64,000 nucleotides of DNA, from contig NZ_CALWFZ010000004.1 of the NCBI RefSeq assembly GCF_944377805.1, forward strand, positions 81,161-145,160, in the 5' to 3' direction. The stretch is from an uncultured Mediterraneibacter sp. (GTDB lineage: Bacteria > Bacillota > Clostridia > Lachnospirales > Lachnospiraceae). The position numbers were made by a program, and so were the translations under genes. Shown here piece after piece: positions 45,030 to 53,680 of this stretch (the first letter of the stretch is position 1; each line of letters begins with the position of its first letter). Below the pieces are notes generated by a model that had not been told where the DNA came from, made no database searches, and saw only the letters and a list, made by a program, of their open reading frames with translations.

Positions 45030-45114
45030 TCTCAGCACCTCCTGTCTGTGAATTCCGGCTGTGTTAAGTCCAGGAAAATATTGTAAAACCGCGTCATACG
45101 CTGAATTTTATCAG

Positions 45115-45147
45115 AAAAAAGCGCCCAGGTCAATCCCGGACGCTTTT
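45115..45147 (-). terminator. Terminator of the spore protein gene
   Basis: On the minus strand AAAAGCGTCC pairs with GGGCGCTTTT (one G-T pair), loop of 11 bases, followed by a T-run. Confidence 0.8.
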
Positions 45148-45167
45148 CCCGTTCTGGAAACCAGATG

Positions 45168-45374
45168 TTATTTGCCTGCCATCTGTTTTTCCTGCTGTTC
45201 GATCATTTTCTTGACCATATATCCGCCTACAGATCCGTTCTGTTTGGAAGTAAGGTCACCGTTGTATCCATCAGATAACGGTACTCCCAGCTCGTTGGCC
45301 ACTTCGTACTTGAATTTGTCCAGAGCGCCCTTAGCCTCAGGCACTGCTGCTCTGTTAGATGAACGATTTGCCAT
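45168..45374 (-). CDS. Alpha/beta-type small acid-soluble spore protein
   Basis: A 68-residue SASP that coats and protects spore DNA. Two conserved blocks are visible: ALDKFKYEVANELGV, which includes the germination protease site, and GDLTSKQNGSVGGYMVKKMI. It is the best direct evidence that the organism makes spores. AGGAGG precedes the ATG at 45374. A forespore (sigma-G) promoter was not recognised with confidence. Confidence 0.95.
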   Translation of the reverse strand: MANRSSNRAAVPEAKGALDKFKYEVANELGVPLSDGYNGDLTSKQNGSVGGYMVKKMIEQQEKQMAGK

Positions 45375-45448
45375 GATCAATTTCCTCCTTCTGCATCTTG
45401 ACAGCTTATAGGTTAAAGCTGTTTTCTTGTGTTCTGTAACATATTATT

Positions 45449-45492
45449 CCGGCTGCATCTGTATGTAATCTGCCGCTTTGTGATGCAGCCGG
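45449..45492. repeat. 11-base inverted repeat upstream of the spore protein gene
   Basis: CCGGCTGCATC (45449-45459) and GATGCAGCCGG (45482-45492) are perfect complements separated by 22 bases. GTAAC/GTTAC outside the arms extends the symmetry. No T-run follows on either strand. Confidence 0.65.
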
Positions 45493-45604
45493 GTTACACA
45501 CATCTGCTTTTCGGTTGTTTATGTTACATCCATAGTATGTGAAGGAATCCGGCTTTTAAACTGGAAATTCGTAGAAGTTACTTTTTTTCAGCGTACCTGA
45601 TCAG

Positions 45605-47665
45605 TTATAAAGTTGTTTCGAGCATATACTCTTCCATCTTACTGTCGATGTGCCGTCTCAACTTCTGCATATCTTCAGATACAAGCTGCGGATCCTCCGA
45701 AAGAATACAGGAGGCGTCATTGGCGGCCTCTTGAAGCAGAGAGGCGTCCTGAAATACATCCGCAATCTTAAAATCCAGAATGCCGCTCTGCCGGATGCCA
45801 AAAAGATCGCCGGGACCGCGGAGTCTCAGATCCTCACTGGCGATAAAAAATCCATCATTGGATCGATTGAGAATCTCAAGGCGTTCTTTCGTCTCTTTGG
45901 ATTTTGAGGCGGACATAAAGATACAGTAGGACTGATATTTTCCCCTGCCCACGCGGCCTCTGAGCTGATGGAGCTGTGCCAGGCCGAAACGTTCTGCGTT
46001 TTCGATCATAATGACTGTGGCATTTGGAACGTCGATTCCAACCTCAATGACGGTCGTAGAAACGAGAACCTGTATCTCGTTTTTCCCGAACGCGTCCATG
46101 ATTTCGTCCTTTTCCTTCTGCTTCATCCGACCGTGGAGACATCCGACTGTGACGTCTGGGCCAAGCTCACCTGAGAGCATCTGGGAATAATCCATAACAT
46201 TTTCAGCCTCAAGACTTTCGCTCTCTTCCACCATAGGGCAGATTACATAGCACTGCCGTCCGCTTTTAACCTGACTGCCGATAAAATGATAGGCTTTCTC
46301 ACGCCAGTCCGTGTCAACCACACAGTTTTTGATCGGGAGACGGTTCTTCGGAAGTTCATCGATCACGGAAATATCCAGATCTCCATAGAGAATAATGGCC
46401 AGTGTTCTGGGAATCGGCGTGGCGCTCATAACAAGAATATGAGGCATATGTCCCTTTCCCGCCAGCGCTTCTCTTTGCTTTACGCCGAATCGGTGCTGTT
46501 CATCGGTTACGACGAGGGCAAGATTATGGTAGATGACGTTATCCTGAATAAGAGCATGCGTACCGATTACAATGGAAACTTCGCCGGAGGCAATCCTTTC
46601 GTATGCCTCTCTTTTCTGCTTCGGGGTCATGGATCCGGTCAGAAGCTCTGTTTTCAGATCGATCTTATATTTTTCCAGCATCTGTGTAATGTTGTCATAG
46701 TGCTGTCTCGCAAGCACTTCGGTAGGAGCCATGAGCGCTCCCTGACAGCCGTTCAGTCCTGACAGCATCAGACTTAGAAGCGCAATAATCGTTTTTCCTG
46801 ATCCGACGTCTCCCTGAATGAGCCGTGACATGACATGCGGCCCTCTCATGTCCTCCTGTATTTCATTCCAGACTTTTTCCTGGGCGCCAGTCAGTTCATA
46901 TGGCAGGGAGGACAAGAATCGGGAAATCTCTGCTTTTTCTTTCATGGGAAAGGGATTTTCAGCGCGGTTTTCAGACTCTTTCATTCGGCGAAGAGCCAGG
47001 ATAAATACGAGAAATTCCTCATAGGCAAAACGTGTCCTGGCAAGAATAAAGTCTTCCCGGCTTTCGGGAAAATGCATTTTATGCAGCGCTTCGGTATAGG
47101 GGAGAAATCCGTGAGATTTCGCCAGCTTTTCTGGGAGAATATCGTCACGACAGTCTGCGAATTCAAGCGCCTGCTTTACAGCCCGGATGACAGCGTTGTT
47201 TGTCAGACCTGCTGTCAGCGAATATACCGGCTGCATTGTATTTTGTTTCTCGTTATATTTATCGGCAGGACAATAGATTTCAGGATGCTCCATGACAAGT
47301 CCTTCTTTTCTGCGAATGATCCTTCCTCTTAAAATCATCCTGCCCCCTCTGGAAAGAGTATTTCTCAAAAAAGGCATGCGGAACCATATGACTTTTATCG
47401 TTCCGGTCAGATCTTTGAAATTTAAAGAGGTAACCTGAAGCCTTTTTCCGGATGACACACTGATGCGTCCGAATACGCTGCCGCAGATCGCACAGGTCCT
47501 GCCTTCTTCTACTTCGCTGATCGGTATCGGGTCGTCAAAGATTTCAAAGCCCCTCGGATAATATCTGAGTAAGTCTCTGATCTCCCATATTCCGATCTGA
47601 TGAAACAGGTTTTCTGTCTTTTCTCCGATTCCCTTTAAAATTCCGATCCCGGATCTTTTTCTCAT
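45605..47665 (-). CDS. recG: ATP-dependent DNA helicase RecG
   Basis: RecG remodels stalled replication forks and branched DNA. An OB-fold wedge domain lies at about 50-150. The helicase motifs are QGDVGSGKTI (Walker A), TDEQHRFG in place of DEXH, VMSATPIPRTLA and the C-terminal QLRGRVGRG. The ATG at 47665 has GGGAG eight bases upstream; an earlier ATG is less well placed (686 residues chosen). It follows fakA. Confidence 0.96.
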   Translation of the reverse strand: MRKRSGIGILKGIGEKTENLFHQIGIWEIRDLLRYYPRGFEIFDDPIPISEVEEGRTCAICGSVFGRISVSSGKRLQVTSLNFKDLTGTIKVIWFRMPFLRNTLSRGGRMILRGRIIRRKEGLVMEHPEIYCPADKYNEKQNTMQPVYSLTAGLTNNAVIRAVKQALEFADCRDDILPEKLAKSHGFLPYTEALHKMHFPESREDFILARTRFAYEEFLVFILALRRMKESENRAENPFPMKEKAEISRFLSSLPYELTGAQEKVWNEIQEDMRGPHVMSRLIQGDVGSGKTIIALLSLMLSGLNGCQGALMAPTEVLARQHYDNITQMLEKYKIDLKTELLTGSMTPKQKREAYERIASGEVSIVIGTHALIQDNVIYHNLALVVTDEQHRFGVKQREALAGKGHMPHILVMSATPIPRTLAIILYGDLDISVIDELPKNRLPIKNCVVDTDWREKAYHFIGSQVKSGRQCYVICPMVEESESLEAENVMDYSQMLSGELGPDVTVGCLHGRMKQKEKDEIMDAFGKNEIQVLVSTTVIEVGIDVPNATVIMIENAERFGLAQLHQLRGRVGRGKYQSYCIFMSASKSKETKERLEILNRSNDGFFIASEDLRLRGPGDLFGIRQSGILDFKIADVFQDASLLQEAANDASCILSEDPQLVSEDMQKLRRHIDSKMEEYMLETTL

Positions 47666-47758
47666 AGCAAATGCTCCCAACTATCAGACGGGGGCGCTCT
47701 CCCTGTCGGAAGAACGCCCCGGTTCTTGCTGAATATCTGTTTTCTCCATGCAGGTGTG

Positions 47759-49432
47759 CTACTCTACGGAAAGCACATAATAATAGATCGGCTGTCCTCC
47801 CATGTGCACATCTACATCTACATCGGGATAGAGTTCCTCCACCGCATGTGCAAAATTTTCGGCATCTTCCGGCTGAATATCTTCTCCGTAATAGAGACTG
47901 ATCAATTCAGAGTCTTCGTCCACAAGCCGGGCCAGCATTTCCTTTGTCGTCTCTTCCACAGACTGGCCGACAGATAAAATTCCCTGATCGCCAATACCCA
48001 TAATGTCGCCCTCATGAATTTCTTTATCATCGATTTTCGTGTCGCGGACTGCATAGGTAACTTGTCCGGTTTTTACGGTCTCAATTCCCTCCCGCATCGA
48101 TTCTATGTTTGTATCCACGTCGGCTTCCGGCATGTAGCTGATTATGGCTGTAATTCCCTGAGGTACGGTTTTTGTGGGAATTACGATAATATCTTTGTCT
48201 TTTGTAAGCGCCTGCGCCTGGTTGGCAGCAAGAATGATGTTTTTATTATTCGGAAGAATAAAGATGTGATCCGCGTTTACCTGGTCGATAGCGGTGAGCA
48301 TGTCGTCAGTACTGGGATTCATTGTCTGTCCGCCTTCGATAATGTAATCCACTCCCAGTTCGCGGAAAATCTCATTCATTCCCTCTCCGATGGACACCGC
48401 GATAAACCCAACCGGCTTTCTCGGCTGGTTTTTCTTCTTTTCCTTCGTTTCTGCCGCCTGCTGCGCCGCTACTTTCTCAGCGTCGCGAATCAGCTTCTCC
48501 TGATGCTCTTCGCGCATATTATCGATTTTCATTCGTGAGAGCTGTCCGTACGTCAGGGCCTTCTGAATCGCAAGTCCCGGGTCATTCGTGTGAACGTGAA
48601 CCTTTACAATGTCATCATCGGCAACGCACACAATGGAATCCCCGATTGACTCGAGATAAGATTTAAACGCTGTCTCATCTTCCCCGGAAAATTCCTTTTC
48701 AGTCATGATAATAAATTCCGTACAGTAGCCGAACTTAATGTCAGCCGCGGCCTGCTGGCCGGGTTTCACAATCTTTGCGGCCGATCCGGCATCGATTGCC
48801 GTATAATCGATTTCTTTCCCGAGGAAAGCGTCATACGCTCCGCGAATCACTTCCAGCAGCCCCTGCCCGCCGGAGTCCACAACTCCCGCCTCTTTAAGTA
48901 CCGGCAGAAGCTCGGGAGTTCCTTCGAGCACTTCCTCGGCATGCCGGATGATCTCAGGGAGAAAAATTTCCAGATCCTCTGTTGTCTCGGCAAGTTCAGC
49001 CGCTTTCTGGGAGATCCCCTTTGCTACAGTGAGAATGGTTCCTTCCTTTGGCTTCATGACAGCTTTATATGCAGTAGCTGTCGCACGGTCACATGCCTTT
49101 GCAAGAGTGATTGCGTCAATCTCCTCATGTTCTCTGATCTCCTTTGTAAATCCACGGAGAAGCTGGGAGAGGATAACTCCGGAATTTCCCCGGGCGCCTC
49201 GTAGAGAGCCGGAAGAGATTGCCTTCGCCATAGAACTCATATCGGGATTTTCTAGAGCCTGAACTTCTTTGGCGGCGGACATGATCGTCAGCGTCATGTT
49301 TGTTCCCGTATCTCCATCCGGTACCGGGAAGACGTTTAATTCATTGATGAATTCCTTTTTTGCCTCAAGGTTAGCCGCCCCCGCAAGAAACATCCTGCGG
49401 AGCATCTCCGTATTTATCGTTTTAACAGCCAC
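47759..49432 (-). CDS. fakA: DAK2-domain protein, fatty acid kinase subunit FakA (YloV-like)
   Basis: FakA phosphorylates fatty acids presented by DegV-type FakB proteins, feeding acyl phosphate into phospholipid synthesis. The DAK2 nucleotide-binding part is at about 1-200 (PVPDGDTGTNMTLT and LRGARGNSGVILSQLLRGF), followed by the middle and C-terminal domains typical of the 550-residue family. No fakB is in the window. asp23 precedes it by 13 bases, the order seen around rpmB in other Firmicutes. Confidence 0.93.
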   Translation of the reverse strand: MAVKTINTEMLRRMFLAGAANLEAKKEFINELNVFPVPDGDTGTNMTLTIMSAAKEVQALENPDMSSMAKAISSGSLRGARGNSGVILSQLLRGFTKEIREHEEIDAITLAKACDRATATAYKAVMKPKEGTILTVAKGISQKAAELAETTEDLEIFLPEIIRHAEEVLEGTPELLPVLKEAGVVDSGGQGLLEVIRGAYDAFLGKEIDYTAIDAGSAAKIVKPGQQAAADIKFGYCTEFIIMTEKEFSGEDETAFKSYLESIGDSIVCVADDDIVKVHVHTNDPGLAIQKALTYGQLSRMKIDNMREEHQEKLIRDAEKVAAQQAAETKEKKKNQPRKPVGFIAVSIGEGMNEIFRELGVDYIIEGGQTMNPSTDDMLTAIDQVNADHIFILPNNKNIILAANQAQALTKDKDIIVIPTKTVPQGITAIISYMPEADVDTNIESMREGIETVKTGQVTYAVRDTKIDDKEIHEGDIMGIGDQGILSVGQSVEETTKEMLARLVDEDSELISLYYGEDIQPEDAENFAHAVEELYPDVDVDVHMGGQPIYYYVLSVE

Positions 49433-49445
49433 GACAATATCCTCC

Positions 49446-49808
49446 TTAATCTATCACTCTCACACCTTCAACGAAGATGTTGATTTTTTCTACCGTCATA
49501 CCGGTGAATTCTTCAACCTTATATTTCACGTTGCTCATAAGGTTATCCGAAACAGAAAGGATATTCACGCCATAAGCGACGATGACATGAAAATTCAGGG
49601 TAAGGGCGTTGTCATCCGAGATCTCCACCTGAATTCCATGTGTCAGGCTCTCTCTTTTTAACAGGCGTACCAGCCCGTCCTTCATATTTACCGCTGCCAT
49701 GCCGACAATGCCAAAACACTCTACTGCAACGGAACCGGCATATTTGGCGATTACCTCAGGATTGACTGTAATGATACCAAGATCAGTGCTCATACTTCCC
49801 TTCATCAT
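49446..49808 (-). CDS. Asp23/Gls24 family protein (YloU-like)
   Basis: A 120-residue alkaline-shock/Gls24 family protein. Members are membrane-associated or general-stress proteins of unclear reaction. The core IITVNPEVIAKYAGSVAVECFGIVG and the later VIVAYGVNI segment fit. GGAGG stands six bases before ATGATG at 49808; an internal ATG at 49793 also has a purine run upstream. It pairs with fakA, and the divergent neighbour is rpmB, as in Bacillus. Confidence 0.9.
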   Translation of the reverse strand: MMKGSMSTDLGIITVNPEVIAKYAGSVAVECFGIVGMAAVNMKDGLVRLLKRESLTHGIQVEISDDNALTLNFHVIVAYGVNILSVSDNLMSNVKYKVEEFTGMTVEKINIFVEGVRVID

Positions 49809-49861
49809 GTATACCTCCAGTTCTTATTCTTAAATGGATTTTTCCCACAAATAATATGATT

Positions 49862-49890
49862 ATTATACTATCACTTACTTGATTTTACAA
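49862..49890 (-). promoter_or_regulatory. Sigma-A type promoter of asp23-fakA
   Basis: TTGTAA (49885-49890) and TATAAT (49862-49867) on the minus strand are 17 bases apart. Confidence 0.8.
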
Positions 49891-49917
49891 TATACATTCG
49901 TTTTTTTTAAAAAATAC

Positions 49918-49946
49918 TTGCAATGAGAAATTGTTTCTGCTAGAAT
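49918..49946 (+). promoter_or_regulatory. Sigma-A type promoter of rpmB
   Basis: TTGCAA (49918-49923) and TAGAAT (49941-49946) are 17 bases apart, back to back with the asp23 promoter and about 50 bases before rpmB. Confidence 0.75.
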
Positions 49947-49997
49947 ATCATTGTTATGAGTCTATACGACCAGTTTAGATTGTTAGGAGGTGCAGTC

Positions 49998-50183
49998 ATG
50001 GCTAAATGTGCTATTTGTGAAAAGGGTGCTCACTTTGGAAACAGCGTAAGCCACTCTCATAGAAAAACACCAAAAATGTGGAAATCAAATGTTAAATCTG
50101 TCAGAGTGAAGACAGAGGGCGGATCTAAGAAAATGTATGTTTGTACATCTTGTCTGAAATCCGGACGTGTAGAGCGTGCGTAA
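49998..50183 (+). CDS. rpmB: Ribosomal protein bL28, zinc-binding form
   Basis: A 61-residue bL28. The start MAKCAICEKGAHFGNSVSHS has a CxxC pair matched by CTSC at the C-terminus, so this is the zinc-holding (C+) version. AGGAGGTG precedes the ATG at 49998; the longer frame from 49956 has no ribosome binding site. It is a single-gene transcript between its promoter and a strong terminator. Confidence 0.97.
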   Translation: MAKCAICEKGAHFGNSVSHSHRKTPKMWKSNVKSVRVKTEGGSKKMYVCTSCLKSGRVERA

Positions 50184-50216
50184 GCGATCTGCAGTTTACC
50201 TGAATGACACGGAATA

Positions 50217-50253
50217 AAAACCCGAATCTGAAAATCACAGGTTCGGGTTTTTT
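50217..50253. terminator. Bidirectional terminator behind rpmB
   Basis: AAAACCCGAA/TTCGGGTTTT with extra pairs inside, followed by TT on the plus strand and TTTTTATT on the minus strand. It serves rpmB and the 45-residue gene. Confidence 0.88.
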
Positions 50254-50294
50254 GTTTTTGTATGACGCTGAAAGATCAAAGCGCTTCTCTTCTG

Positions 50295-50432
50295 TCAGCA
50301 ACAGAACAGGCGGTATCCAAGAACAAGGCAGATGATGGTCAAAATTACGCCCCAGACAAGATTCGGAAGCAGCATCATGATAAACATACCTATTGCTATC
50401 CAGAACAGTGCAAATCCGCACACTTTTTTCAT
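50295..50432 (-). CDS. 45-residue hydrophobic membrane protein
   Basis: A short frame not usually annotated. It begins MKKVCGFALFWIAIGMFIMM and ends GYRLFCC, with two hydrophobic segments separated by LLPNLVWG, which could form a membrane hairpin. The purine-rich GGAAGTGAGAAG precedes the ATG, and the gene lies 75 bases behind gerW on the same strand and before a terminator. From memory, similar short proteins with a terminal cysteine pair occur in Clostridia; the function is unknown. Confidence 0.68.
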   Translation of the reverse strand: MKKVCGFALFWIAIGMFIMMLLPNLVWGVILTIICLVLGYRLFCC

Positions 50433-50507
50433 CTTCTCACTTCCGAAAAGTCTCTTTTTTTATCTTATGCATTTTTCCGCGGAAATATGACAGCGAAAAT
50501 ACGGTAT

Positions 50508-50906
50508 TTAGTTATCTTCTTCGGAATCCAGAATATCCATCACTTCTTTTTCTGTCATCTTTTCTTCCTTTGTCGAAGTGAAGCGATCTACAAGGTCGGG
50601 AACCATATCGAGAATCTTTGTGACGGTATCCTGATTTTTGATATTGACAAGCCGTGTTTTTCCGTCCTGAATTACGATAACAGCGCTCGGAGACATCTTG
50701 CCGCCGATTCCGCCCATTCCTTTTTCTTTTTTGTCGCCGGAAAATGCTCCGGCTCCAATGCCAAAAGACACGTCCACCAGAGGAAGTATGATTGTACCGC
50801 CTATGTGAATCGCGTCGCCCACTACTGTCTTGGACGATACAACACCATCCATTCCTCTGAACAGTGACTCCAGTGTTGTCTTAAAATTATTCTTCTCTTC
50901 AGCCAT
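50508..50906 (-). CDS. GerW/YtfJ family sporulation protein
   Basis: A 132-residue GerW-type protein. In Bacillus, YtfJ/GerW is made in the forespore and affects response to germinants. The core SSKTVVGDAIHIGGTIILPL followed by the glycine-rich GFGIGAGAFSGDKKEK-like run and KMSPSAVIVI fit the family. AGGAGG precedes the ATG. It lies behind the DUF2953 gene, the same pairing as ytfI-ytfJ in Bacillus. Confidence 0.91.
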   Translation of the reverse strand: MAEEKNNFKTTLESLFRGMDGVVSSKTVVGDAIHIGGTIILPLVDVSFGIGAGAFSGDKKEKGMGGIGGKMSPSAVIVIQDGKTRLVNIKNQDTVTKILDMVPDLVDRFTSTKEEKMTEKEVMDILDSEEDN

Positions 50907-50934
50907 TGCATTTTCCTCCTCATATGACTTTATA

Positions 50935-51813
50935 TTACCACCTGAATTTTCTTATATGGCGGTATGTGGTTCTGACATTCTTATCCCATATCATGTTCCA
51001 TGCGAAAACCAGTCCGTACACAAGTCGTATTCTGCCCTTTACATCAGCGTATATTTTCAGCACTTTTTGATCAAAATCAGGCCGCACCTCGGTATACTCT
51101 CCTATCACCGGATAGATCAGGCTGATACCGGCAAGAGCGTATCCGGTGTGGGCCGGATCGGAAAATCCGAATTCCAGATCAACGGAAGCTTTTTTAGGCT
51201 TCAGAAAAGTGAGCAGGCGTTTCGTCTCCTTAACTGTGCGGTGAAACGCATTCTGATGGGATTTGTTTTGAAGAAAGGCGTTCAGACGCTCCTTTTTTCT
51301 CTTTAACGACTTTATCTTATCATAGAACTTGCTGAATGTATATTCTATCTTTTCCAGAAACGACTTCCATCTTACATATAATCTTTCAAAAAATGAAGAT
51401 CTGTCGGCCGTCTCATCCGTGACTTTCTCGTATTTTGTCTTTTCTTCGGTTTTTTGCTCTGGTTTTTTTTCTATTACGGTACGCTCTTTAACGGTATTTT
51501 CCTTTTTATCTTTAGTACTTTTATGAGCTTCTTTTATATTGGAATCATCTGAGTTGTCATATCTTTTCCAGGCAGTCCGAATATGCCATGTCAGATTTCC
51601 TTCATGGTATACCAATTCTCCGGATATCAGATGCATAAGCCAGGAGAACCGGACGCTTCCCTCCATACTGTCCAGGCCGTCGTCAAAGGAAAACTTTGCT
51701 CTGTATACAAGTGGGGAGAGTAAAACTATGAAGAGTAAAAGAAGGATCAGGGCGAGTATTCCCAGAAGCAGAAATCCGATTATTTTTAAAATAAGTAAAA
51801 TAATATGTAACAT
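50935..51813 (-). CDS. DUF2953 membrane-anchored protein (YtfI-like)
   Basis: A 292-residue protein. An N-terminal membrane segment (about 3-32) is followed by LVYRAKFSFDDGL, then a very charged lysine/glutamate-rich middle (about 95-180, likely helical) and a C-terminal part with ASVDLEFGFSDPAHTGYALAG, which is the DUF2953 signature. The function is unknown. It stands directly before gerW, and its start overlaps the stop of the upstream 114-residue gene by one base. Confidence 0.83.
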   Translation of the reverse strand: MLHIILLILKIIGFLLLGILALILLLLFIVLLSPLVYRAKFSFDDGLDSMEGSVRFSWLMHLISGELVYHEGNLTWHIRTAWKRYDNSDDSNIKEAHKSTKDKKENTVKERTVIEKKPEQKTEEKTKYEKVTDETADRSSFFERLYVRWKSFLEKIEYTFSKFYDKIKSLKRKKERLNAFLQNKSHQNAFHRTVKETKRLLTFLKPKKASVDLEFGFSDPAHTGYALAGISLIYPVIGEYTEVRPDFDQKVLKIYADVKGRIRLVYGLVFAWNMIWDKNVRTTYRHIRKFRW

Positions 51814-52157
51814 TAGAATCTCCGCCCTGCCTTTTCGTATTCTTTCTGACGCTCCAGAATAAAACTTCGTAAATCAGCTCCTCCGGTGTGGCGGAATACC
51901 TCTTCCGTCAGTTTTTGCGTAATTAAGAGGCACTCATCGTATCCGTCCGCAATCCCTACGACAAAAAGCTCAGAATCATCATAAAAATGCTGTTTTAAAA
52001 GCATGCCGGAATAAAACTCCAGATGGTTTCTCTCTCCCTGAGAAAGTGTGATCACATAAGTCTGGGGCGTCACTCTGTCTGCTTTTAGCTTCTTTATTAT
52101 CTTTGCCTTTTTATTCTTCCAGCATTCACTGATATACAGATCGCAATATAGTTTCAT
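51813..52157 (-). CDS. Conserved hypothetical protein, 114 residues
   Basis: A soluble-looking protein with mixed alpha/beta composition; I do not recognise a domain. There is no signal peptide, membrane segment or cysteine motif (only CDLYISECW at the start). The TYVITLSQGERNHLEFYSGM segment is the most distinctive. It lies between the PBP gene and the DUF2953 gene, 17 bases behind the former, and is probably in the same operon. Confidence 0.65.
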   Translation of the reverse strand: MKLYCDLYISECWKNKKAKIIKKLKADRVTPQTYVITLSQGERNHLEFYSGMLLKQHFYDDSELFVVGIADGYDECLLITQKLTEEVFRHTGGADLRSFILERQKEYEKAGRRF

Positions 52158-52174
52158 TTGCGTATACTCTCACA

Positions 52175-53680
52175 TCAATTATAATAGGAATCAAGAATTT
52201 CTCCGGCTATCGAAACTGCCCTGCCGCTGGCGCTGCCGTCGGAGCCTTCCGTAATCACAGTGATCACAAGCTCCGGATTGTCTACATTTGTAAAGCCTGT
52301 AAACCATGAGTGGCTCCTCTCGCTCTCGCTTGTACTGTACTGAGCGGTACCGGTCTTGCCGGCGACGGTGTATGAGCGTCCGCTCAAAAAAGAACCAGTT
52401 CCCTCGCTGACTACGGCTTCCATATAATCCTTGAGCTGAGCGGCCTCATCTGATGTCATCAGGCGGGTATAACTCTGAGGAACATTTCTGCGGACTTCCG
52501 TTCCCGTATAATTTGTCACAGAGTCAACCAGATATGGTTCCATAAGCGTGCCGCCATTGGCAATAGCCTGTGTGATCAGTGCCATATGATAAGGGCTGAC
52601 CATTGTTTCCCCCTGTCCCATAGCCGTCATCATAATCTCTGATTCGGAAGAGTCTTTATCGAGCACAAAAGAACCCTTTGAATAGCCGAGAACGCTTGGC
52701 AGTGAGGAATTAAAGAGAAGATCCTCTGCGGTCTCTCTGTAGCCGGACAGATCAAGTTGTAATCCGATATTTATAAAGGAGGAGTTACAGGAGTGGGCAA
52801 ATGAACTTCTGAAATCCTCATGCCCATGCGCGGTTCCACCGGCACAGGAGATTGTCGTGTCACCTACTGTGATGGATCCCGTACAGTCGTAAGTGTAATT
52901 GCCATAGTCACTGTTCTGGCGCATGTATGCGAGTGCTGTTACGATTTTAAAGACAGATCCCGGAGCATAGGAACCGTTTGTCGCACGGTTTAACAACGGG
53001 CTGTTTTCGTCGTCTGCATTTAATGACTCCCAATTAGATGAAATTTCATTGGGGTCAAAATCCGGTTTCGATACCATAGTGAGAATTTTTCCGGTATCCG
53101 CTTCCATAATAACCACCGCGCCTTTGTAGTCCCCCAGCGCGTCGCTTGCCGCCTGCTGAAGGTCGGCGTCAAGTGTTGTGACTACCGTGTCGCCCTGATT
53201 CTTCGCGTCGTTAAACTCATTTTGAATCTTTTCCAGAAAGAAGGCGTTTGAGGTCAGAAGTTCAAAATTCTCCACTGATTCAAGACCGGTCTTTCCAAGC
53301 TGGGGATCACTGTAGCCGATTACATGTGAAAAAACAGAGCCGTACGGATAATATCTCGTCTCTGTTCCGTCTTCCGCTACGTTGGTCTGCGCCAGCACAT
53401 TGCCGTTTCGGTCTGTTATTGCGCCTCTTACTACATCCCGCGCGAAAGCATCCTGTCTCTGGTTATACGGGCTGTTTATAAAAGTGCGTGCCCGGGCGAC
53501 AGTGAAATATACAAGGTATCCCATAAGCGCGATAAACAGAATTACAAAGAAATATGTGATCCGGGCGAATTCCTTATTTCGCACGCGGTCTTTGTTTTTT
53601 GCGCGTCCTCTGTCTGGGGACTTCTTCAAATTTCGGGGCGCTCTTTGACGCCTTTCTGACCGCTGCTCTTCCCAAGCCAT
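52175..53680 (-). CDS. Class B penicillin-binding protein paired with the FtsW/RodA gene
   Basis: A 501-residue transpeptidase. A highly basic cytoplasmic start (about 1-40) and one membrane segment (about 43-65) are followed by a short dimerisation domain and the catalytic domain with SVFK in APGSVFKI, SCN in FAHSCNSSF and KTGTAQ. It lacks the long insert of the mrdA product. GGGAG stands eight bases before the ATG. Its first 107 bases overlap the end of the rodA/ftsW gene in another frame. The pair resembles PbpA-RodA arrangements. Confidence 0.9.
   Translation of the reverse strand: MAWEEQRSERRQRAPRNLKKSPDRGRAKNKDRVRNKEFARITYFFVILFIALMGYLVYFTVARARTFINSPYNQRQDAFARDVVRGAITDRNGNVLAQTNVAEDGTETRYYPYGSVFSHVIGYSDPQLGKTGLESVENFELLTSNAFFLEKIQNEFNDAKNQGDTVVTTLDADLQQAASDALGDYKGAVVIMEADTGKILTMVSKPDFDPNEISSNWESLNADDENSPLLNRATNGSYAPGSVFKIVTALAYMRQNSDYGNYTYDCTGSITVGDTTISCAGGTAHGHEDFRSSFAHSCNSSFINIGLQLDLSGYRETAEDLLFNSSLPSVLGYSKGSFVLDKDSSESEIMMTAMGQGETMVSPYHMALITQAIANGGTLMEPYLVDSVTNYTGTEVRRNVPQSYTRLMTSDEAAQLKDYMEAVVSEGTGSFLSGRSYTVAGKTGTAQYSTSESERSHSWFTGFTNVDNPELVITVITEGSDGSASGRAVSIAGEILDSYYN

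Noticed and set aside
45381-45480. Sigma-G promoter of the spore protein gene
   Set aside because: Possible GCATC and CATACAG boxes occur but with 16-base spacing and poor match, so I did not call it.
50262-50867. Open frame of 201 codons on the plus strand
   Set aside because: It is antisense to gerW and the 45-residue gene, has no ribosome binding site and reads as a random composition.
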